Source: Mucilaginibacter pankratovii (GTDB lineage: Bacteria; Bacteroidota; Bacteroidia; Sphingobacteriales; Sphingobacteriaceae). From it: a DNA stretch of 64,000 nucleotides. The notes beneath the pieces are model-generated. The model searched no databases, was not told the origin of the DNA, and was given only the letters and a program-made list of their open reading frames with translations. Where the stretch lies: assembly GCF_014773265.1 (NCBI RefSeq), contig NZ_JACWMY010000009.1, forward strand, positions 245,292 through 309,291, given 5' to 3'. The translations under genes and the position numbers were made by a program. Positions 1-8,688 of the stretch are shown in pieces (position 1 is the stretch's first letter; each line of letters starts with the position of its first letter).

Positions 1-2
1 GT

Positions 3-719
3 ATGAAATCATTAGGCATCAACTGGTTCATAGAAGGCTCGATAGATTTTGAGCACAAAAAATACATTTTGCTGGATTATTTGCAGGAGATAAACCGCCA
101 TTTTGATAAGAGCAGGCTATACCCCAACCTTACCGACCTGATATTTCATTACAACAACCTGCTCGATTTTAAGAACAATAAAAGCGCTCTGCAACAGGCT
201 TTTCCGCAACGGCTCACCAAGGCCGATATTGAAGCTGTGAAACTAACCTATCAAAAAATAGTACAGGATGATACATCGATGGCGGAGATAGAAAGCATTA
301 TTTACTACGCCCTCAGCAAAATGAACCCGGCCATACAAACGGGCATGGAGATCTACGATTTCGTGGAAAGCCGCCTCAATATCGACCCAATAGGGCTGGT
401 ACCGCTGATGCCCTATCACGGTTATTTTAGCTTACGGAATGGCAAGGAACGTACCAATTACATCTACGAATACCAGGTGACCATTTTCGAGAACAAAGAC
501 GACAAGTTTCGCGGCATCAACGTACAGTTTATTGATACCTACGAGCAAAGTATCACCACCACGCCGGAATATATTAAGCTTGATCTGATCCGCCGGCACA
601 AGCACCTGCCCAACCCGGCGGTGTATTATGTGCAAAGCGATATTGCGTTTCCGCTGGAGCAAACTTTATTGCCCGTAGCTAAAAGGAGTTTGGTGAAGTA
701 TATATCGAGCGTAGCGTAG
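3..719 (+). CDS. conserved hypothetical protein
   Basis: I do not recognise a named domain in this 238-residue protein. It starts with an ATG two bases into the window, and its beginning (MKSLGINWFIEG) reads like a natural N-terminus, but an upstream in-frame extension beyond the window edge cannot be excluded. No signal peptide or membrane segment is visible. The chain is rich in aromatic and charged residues, consistent with a soluble cytoplasmic protein. It stands alone: the next gene is on the other strand and is separated from it by a palindromic repeat. No function is proposed. Confidence 0.75.
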   Translation: MKSLGINWFIEGSIDFEHKKYILLDYLQEINRHFDKSRLYPNLTDLIFHYNNLLDFKNNKSALQQAFPQRLTKADIEAVKLTYQKIVQDDTSMAEIESIIYYALSKMNPAIQTGMEIYDFVESRLNIDPIGLVPLMPYHGYFSLRNGKERTNYIYEYQVTIFENKDDKFRGINVQFIDTYEQSITTTPEYIKLDLIRRHKHLPNPAVYYVQSDIAFPLEQTLLPVAKRSLVKYISSVA

Positions 720-780
720 CTTGGTTGGCAGTTTGTAGCGGGCTTTAGCAGGAAGCAGTTAGTGCATAATTCCCATTTTG

Positions 781-903
781 TCATTGCGAGCGAAGCGCGG
801 CAACCTCATGGGACATTTAGCAAACCTGCAAAGTAGCGACGCTCGTCCTATGAGATTGCCACGTCGCGCTCCCACACGGCCTCCCCGCCGCTCCTCGCAA
901 TGG
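781..903. repeat. REP-like palindromic repeat (TCATTGCGAG family)
   Basis: The two ends are inverted copies: TCATTGCGAG at 781-790 and CTCGCAATG at 894-902. The interior has further imperfect complementarity (CAACCTCAT near 811 with ATGAGATTG near 850). It lies between two convergent genes and matches in style the elements at 7324, 38753, 46467 and 62325. Confidence 0.7.
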
Positions 904-924
904 CAATTCGGTTTGGGGTGTGGC

Positions 925-2181
925 TTATTTCAACTTCGCCAGCGCCGCTTTCACCCTTGGCAACAGATCCTTCATCTCCTGCAAGGTGCTTGCCCCAACA
1001 GATACGCGGAACCAGGCGCTATCATCGCCCGTACCGAATGCCGAGAACGGTACCAGGGCCACGCCTGCTTCTTTGATGAGGTAAAAATTTACATCGGCAG
1101 AGTTGGCCAGTATTTTGCCATCTGCTGTGGTTTTGCCTATATAATCAACTTTCACAGTAAGGTAGATAGCACCCATCGGTTCGATAGAATCTATGCTAAA
1201 ACCTTCGCCCTTTAAAGCCTGGAAGCCTTCGTGCAGGGTATTCAGGCTTGCCTGGATGTCTGCCTTTAACTTGTCGAGGAAAGTATCCACAACAGGCTCA
1301 TTCTTCAAATATTCTGCCATGGCAACCTGCTCTGCCTTGGGCGACCAGGCACCCATGTGGCCAACAATGGCTTTCATGTTGTTGATGATCTCGGCCGGGC
1401 CAAAGCCCCAGCCTACGCGTACACCCGTTGCTGCAAAGCATTTAGAACCGCCATCTACAAACACGGTGTAATCCCTTAATTCCGGGCGCAGGGTGATCGG
1501 GTCGTAATGTTTGTGTTCGCCGAAGGTGAGTTGAGAGTAGATCTGGTCGTACAGCAGGTACAATGGTTTTTGATCTGCGGGGCGGCTTTTGTTTTCGGCT
1601 ATTACCAGGTCGCAAATTTCTTCCAGGTCCTTTTTGCTGAACATGGTGCCGGTAGGGTTCAATGGCGAGCAAAGGGCCAGCAAAGTCGCTCCTTTTAAAT
1701 GCGGGCGCAGTTCATCTGCTGTTGGCATAAAATTATTTTCGGCACGGGTGGGCACGATAAGCTTTTCGGCGCCGGTAAGATCGCAATAGTGGTTGTTGTT
1801 CCATGATGGTGCCGGAAAAACCACCCAATCGCCCGGATCAACCAGGGCTAAATAGGTAGAATAGATCAGCGGGCGTGAACCACCCGAGATCAATATTTCG
1901 TTGGCACCATATTCCAGACCCATGCGGCTTTTTAAAAAGCCCGATACGCTTTCGCGCAGGCTCAGCATCCCATCCGCGGGCGGGTAGTTGGTTTGGTTAT
2001 GGTTATAGGCATCAATAATGCCGTCCTTCAGTTCGGTAGGGATAGGGTAAATATCAGCGTCGAAATCGCCGATGGTGAGGTTGGCAATGTTTTGGCCTTG
2101 TTTTTTTAATTCGTTTATTTCGCCTGCTATTTTTATAATTTCAGAGCCGCTTAAATTCTGCGCTAATACCGATACTTTCAT
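925..2181 (-). CDS. pyridoxal-phosphate aminotransferase, class I/II
   Basis: A 418-residue fold-type I aminotransferase, normal length for the aspartate/aromatic aminotransferase family. It would transfer an amino group between an amino acid and a 2-oxo acid in the cytoplasm. Visible signatures are SPLNPTG (Asn175), YDQIY (Asp212, which pairs with the cofactor pyridine nitrogen) and GGSKCFAATGVRVGW, whose Lys247 should form the Schiff base with PLP. The ATG start at 2181 gives a conventional N-terminus. A TATATTTG box lies about 20 bases upstream. The substrate cannot be read from sequence; aspartate, aromatic and alanine-type activities all use this fold. Monocistronic. Confidence 0.9.
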   Translation of the reverse strand: MKVSVLAQNLSGSEIIKIAGEINELKKQGQNIANLTIGDFDADIYPIPTELKDGIIDAYNHNQTNYPPADGMLSLRESVSGFLKSRMGLEYGANEILISGGSRPLIYSTYLALVDPGDWVVFPAPSWNNNHYCDLTGAEKLIVPTRAENNFMPTADELRPHLKGATLLALCSPLNPTGTMFSKKDLEEICDLVIAENKSRPADQKPLYLLYDQIYSQLTFGEHKHYDPITLRPELRDYTVFVDGGSKCFAATGVRVGWGFGPAEIINNMKAIVGHMGAWSPKAEQVAMAEYLKNEPVVDTFLDKLKADIQASLNTLHEGFQALKGEGFSIDSIEPMGAIYLTVKVDYIGKTTADGKILANSADVNFYLIKEAGVALVPFSAFGTGDDSAWFRVSVGASTLQEMKDLLPRVKAALAKLK

Positions 2182-2201
2182 TATAGATTTTTTACGAAGG
2201 G

Positions 2202-2209
2202 CAAATATA
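2202..2209 (-). promoter_or_regulatory. Bacteroidota -7 box, TATATTTG
   Basis: Read on the minus strand this is a perfect TAnnTTTG element about 20 bases before the aminotransferase ATG. I see no clear TTTG -33 element at the right spacing, so the call rests on the -7 box and position alone. Confidence 0.5.
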
Positions 2210-2210
2210 A

Positions 2211-2341
2211 GGTAAAAGGTGAAAGGTTAAGGGTAAAAGGTTGGCTTTCTTGCTCAATGGCTTTGCATCCTCAGCCGGTAAGTATATAACAGAAAAGGCG
2301 AAAGAATTTACCTTTCGCCTTTTACCTTTATCCTTTCACCT
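2211..2341. repeat. purine-rich GGTAAAAGG / CCTTTTACC inverted repeat
   Basis: Runs of GGTAAAAGGTGAAAGG (2211-2226) and GGGTAAAAGG (2231-2240) face the complementary CCTTTCGCCTTTTACC and CCTTTCACC runs at about 2311-2340. The spacer between them has no gene. A similar block occurs at 54236-54315. It sits between two minus-strand genes. Confidence 0.55.
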
Positions 2342-2344
2342 AAA

Positions 2345-3079
2345 CTATAGATACGCCTTTCGGAGCCGGATGATCCTGGCCCAGTGCATGAGTTTCATTA
2401 TCGGGTACACGGGGTCTATCTCGAACCATTTAGCGCCAAAGTTTGCATTGTTTGGGCGCTTGTGGTGATTGTTCTGGAATAATTCACCCAGCATAAAAAA
2501 GTCGAACGGGGTGGTGTTTTTTGATTTGTCGTTATTATCAAAGTTAGCGTAACCGTATTTGTGGCCGCACCAGTTTACAATTGCACCGTGGATAGGGCCC
2601 ATCATAAAGTGAATAGGGATCAGCAAGAACATCCACCATGCGGTAGCAAACTGCACGTAAAAGGCTACATATAAACCACCGAATACCAAGCGGGAGATAA
2701 TGGAAGAACCAATATAATCGAGGAATTTCCACTCGGGGTAATTGCCTTTAAAGCGTTCTTCCGGTTCTTTTAAACGTTTAATATGGTCGCGGTAGCTTAA
2801 CACGGTGTGCCACATCATTTGGAAAACATCCGTAAAAAAGTGTGGTGAGTGCGGGTCTTTTTCGGTATCGCTATATGCATGATGCTCGCGGTGCATAATG
2901 GCATAAGCTCTGGGGTTTAAAAATGATGAACCCTGGAAAATATACGTCATGATGTAGAAGGTGCGCTCGAAAAATATATTGGTAGTAAACATTTTATGAG
3001 AGGCGTACCTATGCAGAAAGAACGTTTGAAAGAACAGGGATAAAAACCAGTGAGCCAGGAAGAAGATAAGTATGATCAC
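2345..3079 (-). CDS. fatty acid desaturase (acyl-CoA desaturase-like)
   Basis: A 244-residue integral membrane desaturase that would insert a double bond into acyl chains using a di-iron centre and O2. The histidine clusters of the family are all present: HRYASH (residues 23-28), HREHH (63-67), NWCGH (about 169-173) and NNHHKRP (about 203-209). Hydrophobic stretches at about 1-20, 40-60 and 130-165 flank them. It is shorter than animal stearoyl-CoA desaturases but usual for the bacterial type without a cytochrome b5 domain. The start is a GTG at 3079; there is no nearby upstream ATG in frame. A TATATTTG box lies at 3122-3129. It likely tunes membrane fluidity; substrate and position of desaturation are unknown. 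Confidence 0.88.
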   Translation of the reverse strand: MIILIFFLAHWFLSLFFQTFFLHRYASHKMFTTNIFFERTFYIMTYIFQGSSFLNPRAYAIMHREHHAYSDTEKDPHSPHFFTDVFQMMWHTVLSYRDHIKRLKEPEERFKGNYPEWKFLDYIGSSIISRLVFGGLYVAFYVQFATAWWMFLLIPIHFMMGPIHGAIVNWCGHKYGYANFDNNDKSKNTTPFDFFMLGELFQNNHHKRPNNANFGAKWFEIDPVYPIMKLMHWARIIRLRKAYL

Positions 3080-3121
3080 AGCGTAAAAAAATTAATGTAG
3101 AAGTATTATTTATAATGATTA

Positions 3122-3129
3122 CAAATATA
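3122..3129 (-). promoter_or_regulatory. Bacteroidota -7 box, TATATTTG
   Basis: A perfect TAnnTTTG match on the minus strand in the AT-rich gap about 43 bases upstream of the desaturase GTG start. Confidence 0.5.
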
Positions 3130-3173
3130 ACGATAAAAATCTTTCGTTGGATTTATAAATGTGTATTCGTTTT

Positions 3174-3210
3174 AAAAAAATAAAAAAAGCCGCACGGTTT
3201 ACCGTGCGGC
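3174..3210 (-). terminator. Rho-independent terminator
   Basis: A 10-bp perfect stem, GCCGCACGGT with ACCGTGCGGC (3189-3210) around a two-base loop, is followed on the minus strand by a long T-rich tract. It lies just downstream of the PA2169-like gene and should end its transcript before the desaturase promoter. Confidence 0.85.
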
Positions 3211-3231
3211 TCCTGTCAATAATGTGTTGAT

Positions 3232-3693
3232 TTACACCTGTGCATCTCTTAAGGCCTTGATGGTATCGTGGCCTTCGTTTATAACTTGCTGTTGCGTTGC
3301 AATTAAAGCGCTGTGCTCTGGCAATAAGCCGTTATCTTCGGTTAATGCATCGCGGTATGCTTTTTTAATCGCATCCTCGCCGCGTTCGCATTCTGATAAG
3401 ATCGCTTTACGGTCGTGACCGGTAAATGTAGCTTTTACATCTATCCAGGCGCGGTGCAAAGTGCCGGTTACGGTATTGCCGGTTTCTAATTCGCCACCTA
3501 TTTGGCCTACTGCTGCGCTTAGCTCCTGCACGTTTTGACGGCTATCGCTGGCAAATTGTTCAAAAACAGCCTTCAGATCGATATCACCTTCGCCCAGGTC
3601 TTTACCTGCACGTGTGAATCCATCTATACGGTCGTTATTGATCTCTATTAAGTCGTTTAATACTTCTAATGATTTTTCTGTGGTAGTTTCCAT
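3232..3693 (-). CDS. PA2169-like four-helix-bundle protein (DUF2383)
   Basis: A 153-residue, almost entirely helical, acidic soluble protein. The pattern LNDLIEINNDRIDGF near the N-terminus, the central FxxxFASDSR segment and the C-terminal helix pair match the ferritin-like DUF2383/PA2169 family that is common in Bacteroidota. The molecular role of the family is not established; members often sit with stress genes. The ATG start at 3693 is clean, and a strong terminator follows the stop. Transcribed alone. Confidence 0.8.
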   Translation of the reverse strand: METTTEKSLEVLNDLIEINNDRIDGFTRAGKDLGEGDIDLKAVFEQFASDSRQNVQELSAAVGQIGGELETGNTVTGTLHRAWIDVKATFTGHDRKAILSECERGEDAIKKAYRDALTEDNGLLPEHSALIATQQQVINEGHDTIKALRDAQV

Positions 3694-3893
3694 AGTAGTG
3701 TTTTCTTATTTGTTTGATAAGGTATATGCAACCGCCATGCCAATAATTAATTTGTAATTAAAAAAATTACAAGTTTAACATGGGCTTAGCATGCTTTAGC
3801 GAAATAAAACACGAAAATTGCTTAACGCAAAAAGGGGGGGGCACCTTTAAGGCGGAAGTTTAGGACAGTGTGTACTTTAATTTGGCAAGGGCG

Positions 3894-4643
3894 TTAATCA
3901 TTCGTTCGCCGGTTTTTAAGCCAGTAAGCACCCAGGGCTATGGCGATAACGAGGTGGTTTAAAATGGTAGGTATTAGCCCGTAGTGCTTTTTCATAATAG
4001 CAAAACGCTCTTTTAAACTTTGGCGGTGTTTGGCTTTAGACATGCCGCCAACCAGGTACTTCGCCACGTAGCCTTCCACTTTAACTATCTTTTTTGCTTT
4101 TTTAGCCGCGCGGATGATCCAGTCGATATCGGCGCTCAATTGATAAGCCGGATTGTAGGGTGTTGTTAACGCCCTGCGGATGTAGATAGCCTGGTGACTT
4201 ACACTCATGCCGTATTTAAAGCTTCGCCAACTAAATTTGCGCGGCGCTTTATGGCGGCGCTGACCAAGGCTTTCGCGGCGGGCATTCACCATTTCGGTTT
4301 CGCCGTAATAGATATCGGCACCATCGGCAGTGGCAAAAACTTTATCAACGGTATCGGCGGTGTAAAACTCATCGCCCGAGTTCATAAAGATCACATAATC
4401 GCCGGTAGCAATGGCCAGTCCTTTGTTCATGGCATCGTAAATGCCCTTATCCGGTTCGCTGATGAGTTTGGCGATGCGGCTTTTGTAGGTATTGATGATA
4501 TCCAATGTGCCGTCGGTGGAGCCGCCGTCTATCACAATATATTCTATTGCCGGGTGGGTTTGGTTAAGCACCGAAAGCAGGGTGCGGCCAATATCGGCCA
4601 CATTGTTGTATACAACGGTAATTACCGATAGGGTAGGCTTCAT
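3894..4643 (-). CDS. glycosyltransferase family 2
   Basis: A 249-residue GT-A fold glycosyltransferase of the WcaA-like group. The N-terminus SVITVVYNN begins the nucleotide-binding fold, DGGSTDGT (about residues 40-47) contacts the sugar nucleotide, and NSGDEF holds the region that normally carries the metal-binding motif. A basic C-terminus with one hydrophobic stretch (about 225-243) suggests membrane association. Its ATG overlaps the stop of the upstream glycosyltransferase by four bases (4640-4643), so the two are translationally coupled. It probably adds one sugar during assembly of a surface polysaccharide; donor and acceptor are unknown. Confidence 0.88.
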   Translation of the reverse strand: MKPTLSVITVVYNNVADIGRTLLSVLNQTHPAIEYIVIDGGSTDGTLDIINTYKSRIAKLISEPDKGIYDAMNKGLAIATGDYVIFMNSGDEFYTADTVDKVFATADGADIYYGETEMVNARRESLGQRRHKAPRKFSWRSFKYGMSVSHQAIYIRRALTTPYNPAYQLSADIDWIIRAAKKAKKIVKVEGYVAKYLVGGMSKAKHRQSLKERFAIMKKHYGLIPTILNHLVIAIALGAYWLKNRRTND

Positions 4644-5914
4644 GCGTTCGCTCCTTTCAAAACTGATTGATAAAGGCTGATGTATTGCCCGGCTACTTTC
4701 TCGTTATTAAAATCGCGCAGCACCTTTTCGCGTGCCGCATCTGAGAGTATTGCGGGATTGGCGGCAGATAAAATGTAATTGATGCCTGCAGCCAGATCGG
4801 CCGAGGACTTAAAGGCAGCGAGGTAGCCGTTAACCTCATGATCTATCATATCGGGTATGCCGCCGGTATCAAAAGCAACTACCGGTGTGCCGCAGGCCAT
4901 GGCCTCCATAATGGTGTTGGGCAGGTTGTCTTCTATCGATGGCAGCAGGAAAACATCGGCCAGGCTATAGATCTCGGCCAGGTCGCTTGCCGAAGTAATG
5001 ATATTTAATTGATGTACACGGAAAGGCAGGGTAGCGGTATCAAAACGTTTGTTTTTACCAAAGATCACCATTTCCACGTTTTCCGTGCCGGGATAATTTT
5101 TAAGATAAGCTAAGGCTTCTACCAAATAAGCAAGCCCCTTGCGCCTGTCGGCAATGTTGGCCGCGCCAAACAGGATGATCTTTTTACCGGCATCGATCCC
5201 CCATTTCTTTCTTGCCTCATCCATCTTTCGCGGCGAAAAAAGTTCGGTATCAATAGGGTTGGGGATAGCCTGGATGCTCGCGTTTTTAAGCAGTGTGCTG
5301 GTTTTAGCCACCTCCCCCAGCCACCTGCTACAGGTTACAAAGGAGATATTTTTTGTATCGCCCAGTAGTTTGCTTTTGCGGAGCCAGCCGGTATGCGAAA
5401 TATCGTCGGGCTTAGGATTGCGCAGGAAATAACAATTGCCGCATTCGTATTCGAAATGATTACAATCGCCGGCGTAGTGGCAGCCGCCGGTAAACATCCA
5501 CATATCGTGCAGTGTCCAAACGATGGGTTTGTTTAATTTGATCAGCGTATCCAGATCGGCTATGGATAAAAAGCCGGAGTTGGTCCAGTGGATGTGCAGG
5601 ATATCGGCATCCTTTATCACGGGATCATTGCTGATATCCGTACCGGCATTGGCTGTAGAGAAAGCAAAACGTACACTGCGATCCTTTGCCTTAAAGGCGA
5701 TAAAGGGCAGCCGCTCGTAAAAAAAATCGAAATTGGAATGCAGTTTATCCAGTTTGTTTTTTTCTACCGAATATACTGCGGGTTCGTTGCGGTTTTTGTG
5801 CTGCACTACCATGGTTACCTCCACCTGCTGCAATTGCAGGGCTTTTAATAAGCGCATACAGGCTTCGGCGGCGCCCCCGCCCGAATCAGATGTGTTTATT
5901 AAGGCAACCTTCAT
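4640..5914 (-). CDS. glycosyltransferase family 4 / group 1
   Basis: A 424-residue GT-B fold enzyme that would transfer a sugar from a nucleotide donor to a growing glycan at the inner face of the membrane. The C-terminal half carries the retaining GT4 EX7E signature in SIEDNLPNTIMEAMACGTP, followed by VVAFDTGGIPDMI. The N-terminal domain begins MKVALINTSDSGGGAAEA and contains WTLHDMWMFTGGCHYAGDC, typical of bacterial exopolysaccharide GT4 enzymes. It is the first gene of a two-gene operon with the GT2 downstream and is divergent from the acetyltransferase/methyltransferase pair, so the region 3.9-7.3 kb forms one glycan-assembly locus. Confidence 0.9.
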   Translation of the reverse strand: MKVALINTSDSGGGAAEACMRLLKALQLQQVEVTMVVQHKNRNEPAVYSVEKNKLDKLHSNFDFFYERLPFIAFKAKDRSVRFAFSTANAGTDISNDPVIKDADILHIHWTNSGFLSIADLDTLIKLNKPIVWTLHDMWMFTGGCHYAGDCNHFEYECGNCYFLRNPKPDDISHTGWLRKSKLLGDTKNISFVTCSRWLGEVAKTSTLLKNASIQAIPNPIDTELFSPRKMDEARKKWGIDAGKKIILFGAANIADRRKGLAYLVEALAYLKNYPGTENVEMVIFGKNKRFDTATLPFRVHQLNIITSASDLAEIYSLADVFLLPSIEDNLPNTIMEAMACGTPVVAFDTGGIPDMIDHEVNGYLAAFKSSADLAAGINYILSAANPAILSDAAREKVLRDFNNEKVAGQYISLYQSVLKGANA

Positions 5915-6026
5915 TTGGTAACGTCATTTATCGGGGCAAGTATAATGATACTAAAATTAAAAATTTTACTTTTGAACGCTTCATCTTTTTCAACACGAAG
6001 CATCACAGCAAAATTAGCAGACAGGC

Positions 6027-6560
6027 ATGAATTTTTTCGCGTATTTATTCCAGGATTGGCGGGCCAACCGGGGCAATATAAAAGCGCAGCTGGTGCTGTT
6101 TATGTTCAGGCTGGTAAATGCTATCAACCGCTATATGCTGCTCAAAATTATCTTTTTCCCGTACCTTATGTTCTACCGTTTTTTTGTAGAATGGAGCTTA
6201 GGGATCGAGCTTCCGCGCAAACTTACCGCCGGTAAAAACCTGGTGTTTTACCACGGGCAGGGGCTCGTTGTAAACTACGGCACCATCCTTGGCGAAAACT
6301 GCGTACTGCGCAACGGCGTTACCATCGGCCACAAAAAACTGGCGGATGGTAGCCATAGCAAGTGCCCGCAAATTGGCAATAATGTGGATATCGGCCCAAA
6401 CGTTTGCATCATTGGTGATGTAACTATTGGCGATAATGTAGTAATAGGTGCCGGAGCGGTAGTAGTGAAAAATATCCCGGCAAACAGCATAGCAGTGGGC
6501 AACCCGGCACGGGTATTGGAAAAGAAAACAGGGGTTGCAACCCAAACTAACGATATTTAA
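6027..6560 (+). CDS. serine acetyltransferase-like hexapeptide transferase
   Basis: A 177-residue left-handed beta-helix acyltransferase. The C-terminal half shows hexapeptide repeats (GTILGENCVLRNGVTIG, IGNNVDIGPNVCIIGDVTIG) and the closing VVKNIPANSIAVGNPARV segment typical of CysE/colanic-acid-type O-acetyltransferases. The N-terminal part (about 20-60) is hydrophobic and replaces the longer helical domain of true serine acetyltransferases, so modification of a glycan is more likely than cysteine biosynthesis. Its stop overlaps the start of the methyltransferase (TAATG at 6558-6562), indicating an operon. Acetyl-CoA is the presumed donor. Confidence 0.85.
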   Translation: MNFFAYLFQDWRANRGNIKAQLVLFMFRLVNAINRYMLLKIIFFPYLMFYRFFVEWSLGIELPRKLTAGKNLVFYHGQGLVVNYGTILGENCVLRNGVTIGHKKLADGSHSKCPQIGNNVDIGPNVCIIGDVTIGDNVVIGAGAVVVKNIPANSIAVGNPARVLEKKTGVATQTNDI

Positions 6561-7306
6561 TGGACAATAATTTAACCGACAGGGCCTTCTGGAAATCGTT
6601 TTGGGAATCGAGGATAGGGCTGATATTTAAACTGAAACCCAATTATGTTTTTGGGGATATTTTAGGCAAGATCATTGCCAAAAAGGGTGCTAAAACCGCC
6701 ATTGAATTGGGTGGTTTCCCGGGTTACTATGCCATCTACCTCAAAAAATATAAAGGATTAAAAACCACCCTGCTGGATTATTTTATCCACCCCGAACTGG
6801 TAAATCAACTGCTCGAAGCGAACGATCTGAAAGAAGGCGATATCGGTATCATTGAAGCTGATCTGTTTACCTGCCAACCTGCCGAAAAGTACGATATGGT
6901 GCTTTCCTTTGGCTTGATAGAGCACTTTAACGATACTAAATTCATCATTGGCGAGCACCTTAAATTTTTAAAGCCGGGCGGTACGCTGTTCATCACTCTG
7001 CCAAACTTTAAAAGCGTGAACGGATGGGTGCAGCGCAGCTTTGATAAAGAGAACTACGATAAGCACAACATTAACAGTATGGACCTCGCCCTGCTGAAAA
7101 GCAGCTGCGAAGCTTTAGGGCTGAAAAATGTGGAAGCTTATTACCACGGCAAATTTTCGGTATGGCTGGAGAATAAATCCGAACAAACCGCTGTTGCCAA
7201 ATTGCTGATGAAAACCATTTGGGTAGCCGGGAAAGTGTTTACCAAGGTTATCCCGGTGGAGAGTAAAGCGCTGTCGCCTTATATTGTGGTGAAGGCGGAG
7301 ATGTAA
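6560..7306 (+). CDS. class I SAM-dependent methyltransferase
   Basis: A 248-residue Rossmann-fold methyltransferase. Motif I is IELGGFPGYYAIYL (about residues 43-56), the acidic post-motif is LLDYF, and motif IV/V-like MVLSFGLIEHFND is followed by LKPGGTLFITLPN, all usual for methyltransferase type 11/12 proteins. It is translationally coupled to the acetyltransferase and divergent from the two glycosyltransferases, so methylation of a sugar or lipid-linked intermediate is a reasonable inference. The target atom cannot be told from sequence. A palindromic repeat follows the stop. Confidence 0.85.
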   Translation: MDNNLTDRAFWKSFWESRIGLIFKLKPNYVFGDILGKIIAKKGAKTAIELGGFPGYYAIYLKKYKGLKTTLLDYFIHPELVNQLLEANDLKEGDIGIIEADLFTCQPAEKYDMVLSFGLIEHFNDTKFIIGEHLKFLKPGGTLFITLPNFKSVNGWVQRSFDKENYDKHNINSMDLALLKSSCEALGLKNVEAYYHGKFSVWLENKSEQTAVAKLLMKTIWVAGKVFTKVIPVESKALSPYIVVKAEM

Positions 7307-7323
7307 ACTATCCTAAGCTTCTT

Positions 7324-7445
7324 GTCATCTCGAGGGAAGCGCAGCGACGAGAGATCTTGTTAGATATGCAAGGTAGCGAGCTTTGCATGTTCGCCTTGCA
7401 TATCTAACAAGATTTCTCCCTCGCTATCGCTTGGTTCGAAATGAC
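7324..7445. repeat. REP-like palindromic repeat (TCATTTCGAG family)
   Basis: Ends are inverted: GTCATCTCGAG (7324) and TTCGAAATGAC (7435-7445). The interior holds a long second inverted pair, ATCTTGTTAGATATGCAAGG at 7354 and its complement near 7394-7413. It lies between convergent genes. Close relatives occur at 38753-38883 and 62325-62456. Confidence 0.75.
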
Positions 7446-7462
7446 ATACAGGTAAGATAAAA

Positions 7463-7497
7463 GCAACAAAAAAAGCCCCGCAATTTCTTGCAGGGCT
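7463..7497 (-). terminator. Rho-independent terminator of ilvE
   Basis: AGCCCTGCAA and TTGCGGGGCT (minus strand, 7474-7497) form a 10-bp stem with a four-base loop, followed by a run of seven T. It lies 22 bases after the ilvE stop. Confidence 0.88.
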
Positions 7498-7518
7498 CCA
7501 GATATCTGAAACTAAAAA

Positions 7519-8583
7519 TTAAACAACGTAGTTCCAGCCGTGGGTATCGGGCGTGGTGCCGTATTTAATGGCATCCAGCGTGTTGAATACACGTTTAGAA
7601 AACTCCCGTGTTTCCGGATCGCTCAGGAAGTATTCTTCACCGTTGTAGCTGATAGAGCCTACAGGCGCGATGGTTGCGGCGGTACCGGCACCAAAAGCAT
7701 CGGTTAATTTGCCGTTTTTGGCACCTTCAATAATTTCGGCAACAGAAACCTTACGTTCTTCAACGGTGATGCCCCACTCTTTGGCTAAAGCAATAACCGT
7801 ATCGCGGGTTACACCATCCAAAATAGTGTTACCAGCCTCGGCGGTGATCAGTTTACCATCTAACAGGAACATCGCGTTAGCGGCACCCATTTCCTCAATG
7901 TAAGCGTGGTCCTTGGCATCCGTCCAGATCAGTTGGTCGAAACCTTCTTCGGCAGCTTTGCGGGCTGGCAGCATAGACGAGCCGTAGTTACCTGCAGCTT
8001 TTGCATAACCCATACCGCCTTCGGCAGCGCGGGTATAATAGGTTTCTATTTTAACGCGCAATGTCTTAGAAAAATATGGGCCAACAGGGCCAAGCAATAC
8101 TACAAATTTATAGGTAGCCGATGGCGTTACGCCCAGGTATGGGTCGGTAGCGAACATAAACGGCCTGATGTAAAGGGCGTGGTTCTCTTTGGTTGGGATC
8201 CAGTCGCGGTCGATATCTACCACGGCGGCAATACTCTGTACAAATATATCTTCGGGCAGCGTTGGCATACAAAGGCGCTCGGCCGATTTGTTAAAACGAA
8301 TAGCATTTTTATCGGGGCGGAAAATAGTGACCGTACCATCGGCATGTTTGTAAGCTTTAATGCCTTCAAAAAAAGCCTGGCCATAATGCAGGGCAGAAAT
8401 AGCAGGGCTCATGGCAATTGGGCCGTAAGGGACGATCTCGAAGTTTTTCCATTCGCCGTCGATGTAATCTGCCACAAGCATGTGGTCAGAAAAAGTGCGC
8501 CCAAAGGGCAGATTGTCAAAATCGGTTTGTGCTAAACGCGATTGTGATGTTTTGGTAAGTTTGATGTCCAGAGTTTCGGTCAT
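7519..8583 (-). CDS. ilvE: branched-chain amino acid aminotransferase
   Basis: A 354-residue fold-type IV PLP enzyme of the group II (eukaryote-like) branched-chain aminotransferases. It interconverts leucine, isoleucine and valine with their 2-oxo acids using 2-oxoglutarate/glutamate. Visible signatures: ALHYGQAFFEGIKAY near residue 64, IRPFMFATDPYLGV around 139, GMGYAKAAGNYGSS with Lys195 as the PLP lysine, and EEMGAANAMFL followed by GNTILDGVTRDTVIALA, the family signature. Length is normal. Single gene with its own terminator; no other ilv or leu gene lies in the window. Confidence 0.95.
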   Translation of the reverse strand: MTETLDIKLTKTSQSRLAQTDFDNLPFGRTFSDHMLVADYIDGEWKNFEIVPYGPIAMSPAISALHYGQAFFEGIKAYKHADGTVTIFRPDKNAIRFNKSAERLCMPTLPEDIFVQSIAAVVDIDRDWIPTKENHALYIRPFMFATDPYLGVTPSATYKFVVLLGPVGPYFSKTLRVKIETYYTRAAEGGMGYAKAAGNYGSSMLPARKAAEEGFDQLIWTDAKDHAYIEEMGAANAMFLLDGKLITAEAGNTILDGVTRDTVIALAKEWGITVEERKVSVAEIIEGAKNGKLTDAFGAGTAATIAPVGSISYNGEEYFLSDPETREFSKRVFNTLDAIKYGTTPDTHGWNYVV

Positions 8584-8688
8584 GGCAGTACGTGTTATCC
8601 TAAAAATGGCAAGTTAAAAAATTTTCGCCTGATTTTTCACTTTTTAAACTACTAAAGGTATATTAGTAGGCTTAAACCCTAAACAACC

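Noticed and set aside
778..1215. Open frame of 145 codons on the plus strand
   Set aside because: Its first part is the palindromic repeat and the rest is antisense to the aminotransferase; the protein is Arg/Pro-rich and family-free.
3832..3841. Run of eight or so G upstream of the PA2169-like gene's neighbour
   Set aside because: A single homopolymer in a gap; could be variable but nothing shows it controls a gene.
4194..4631. 145-codon frame antisense to the GT2 gene
   Set aside because: The opposite strand encodes a clear glycosyltransferase with motifs; this frame is its shadow.
6027..6560. Cysteine-biosynthesis serine acetyltransferase (CysE)
   Set aside because: The N-terminal helical domain of CysE is missing and the gene sits in a glycan locus.
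7431..7445. GGTTCGAAATGAC, resembling a tRNA T-loop
   Set aside because: No acceptor or anticodon stems around it; it is the end of a palindromic repeat, as at 62443.
7906..8535. 209-codon frame antisense to ilvE
   Set aside because: Lies wholly inside a highly conserved gene and shows no family signature.
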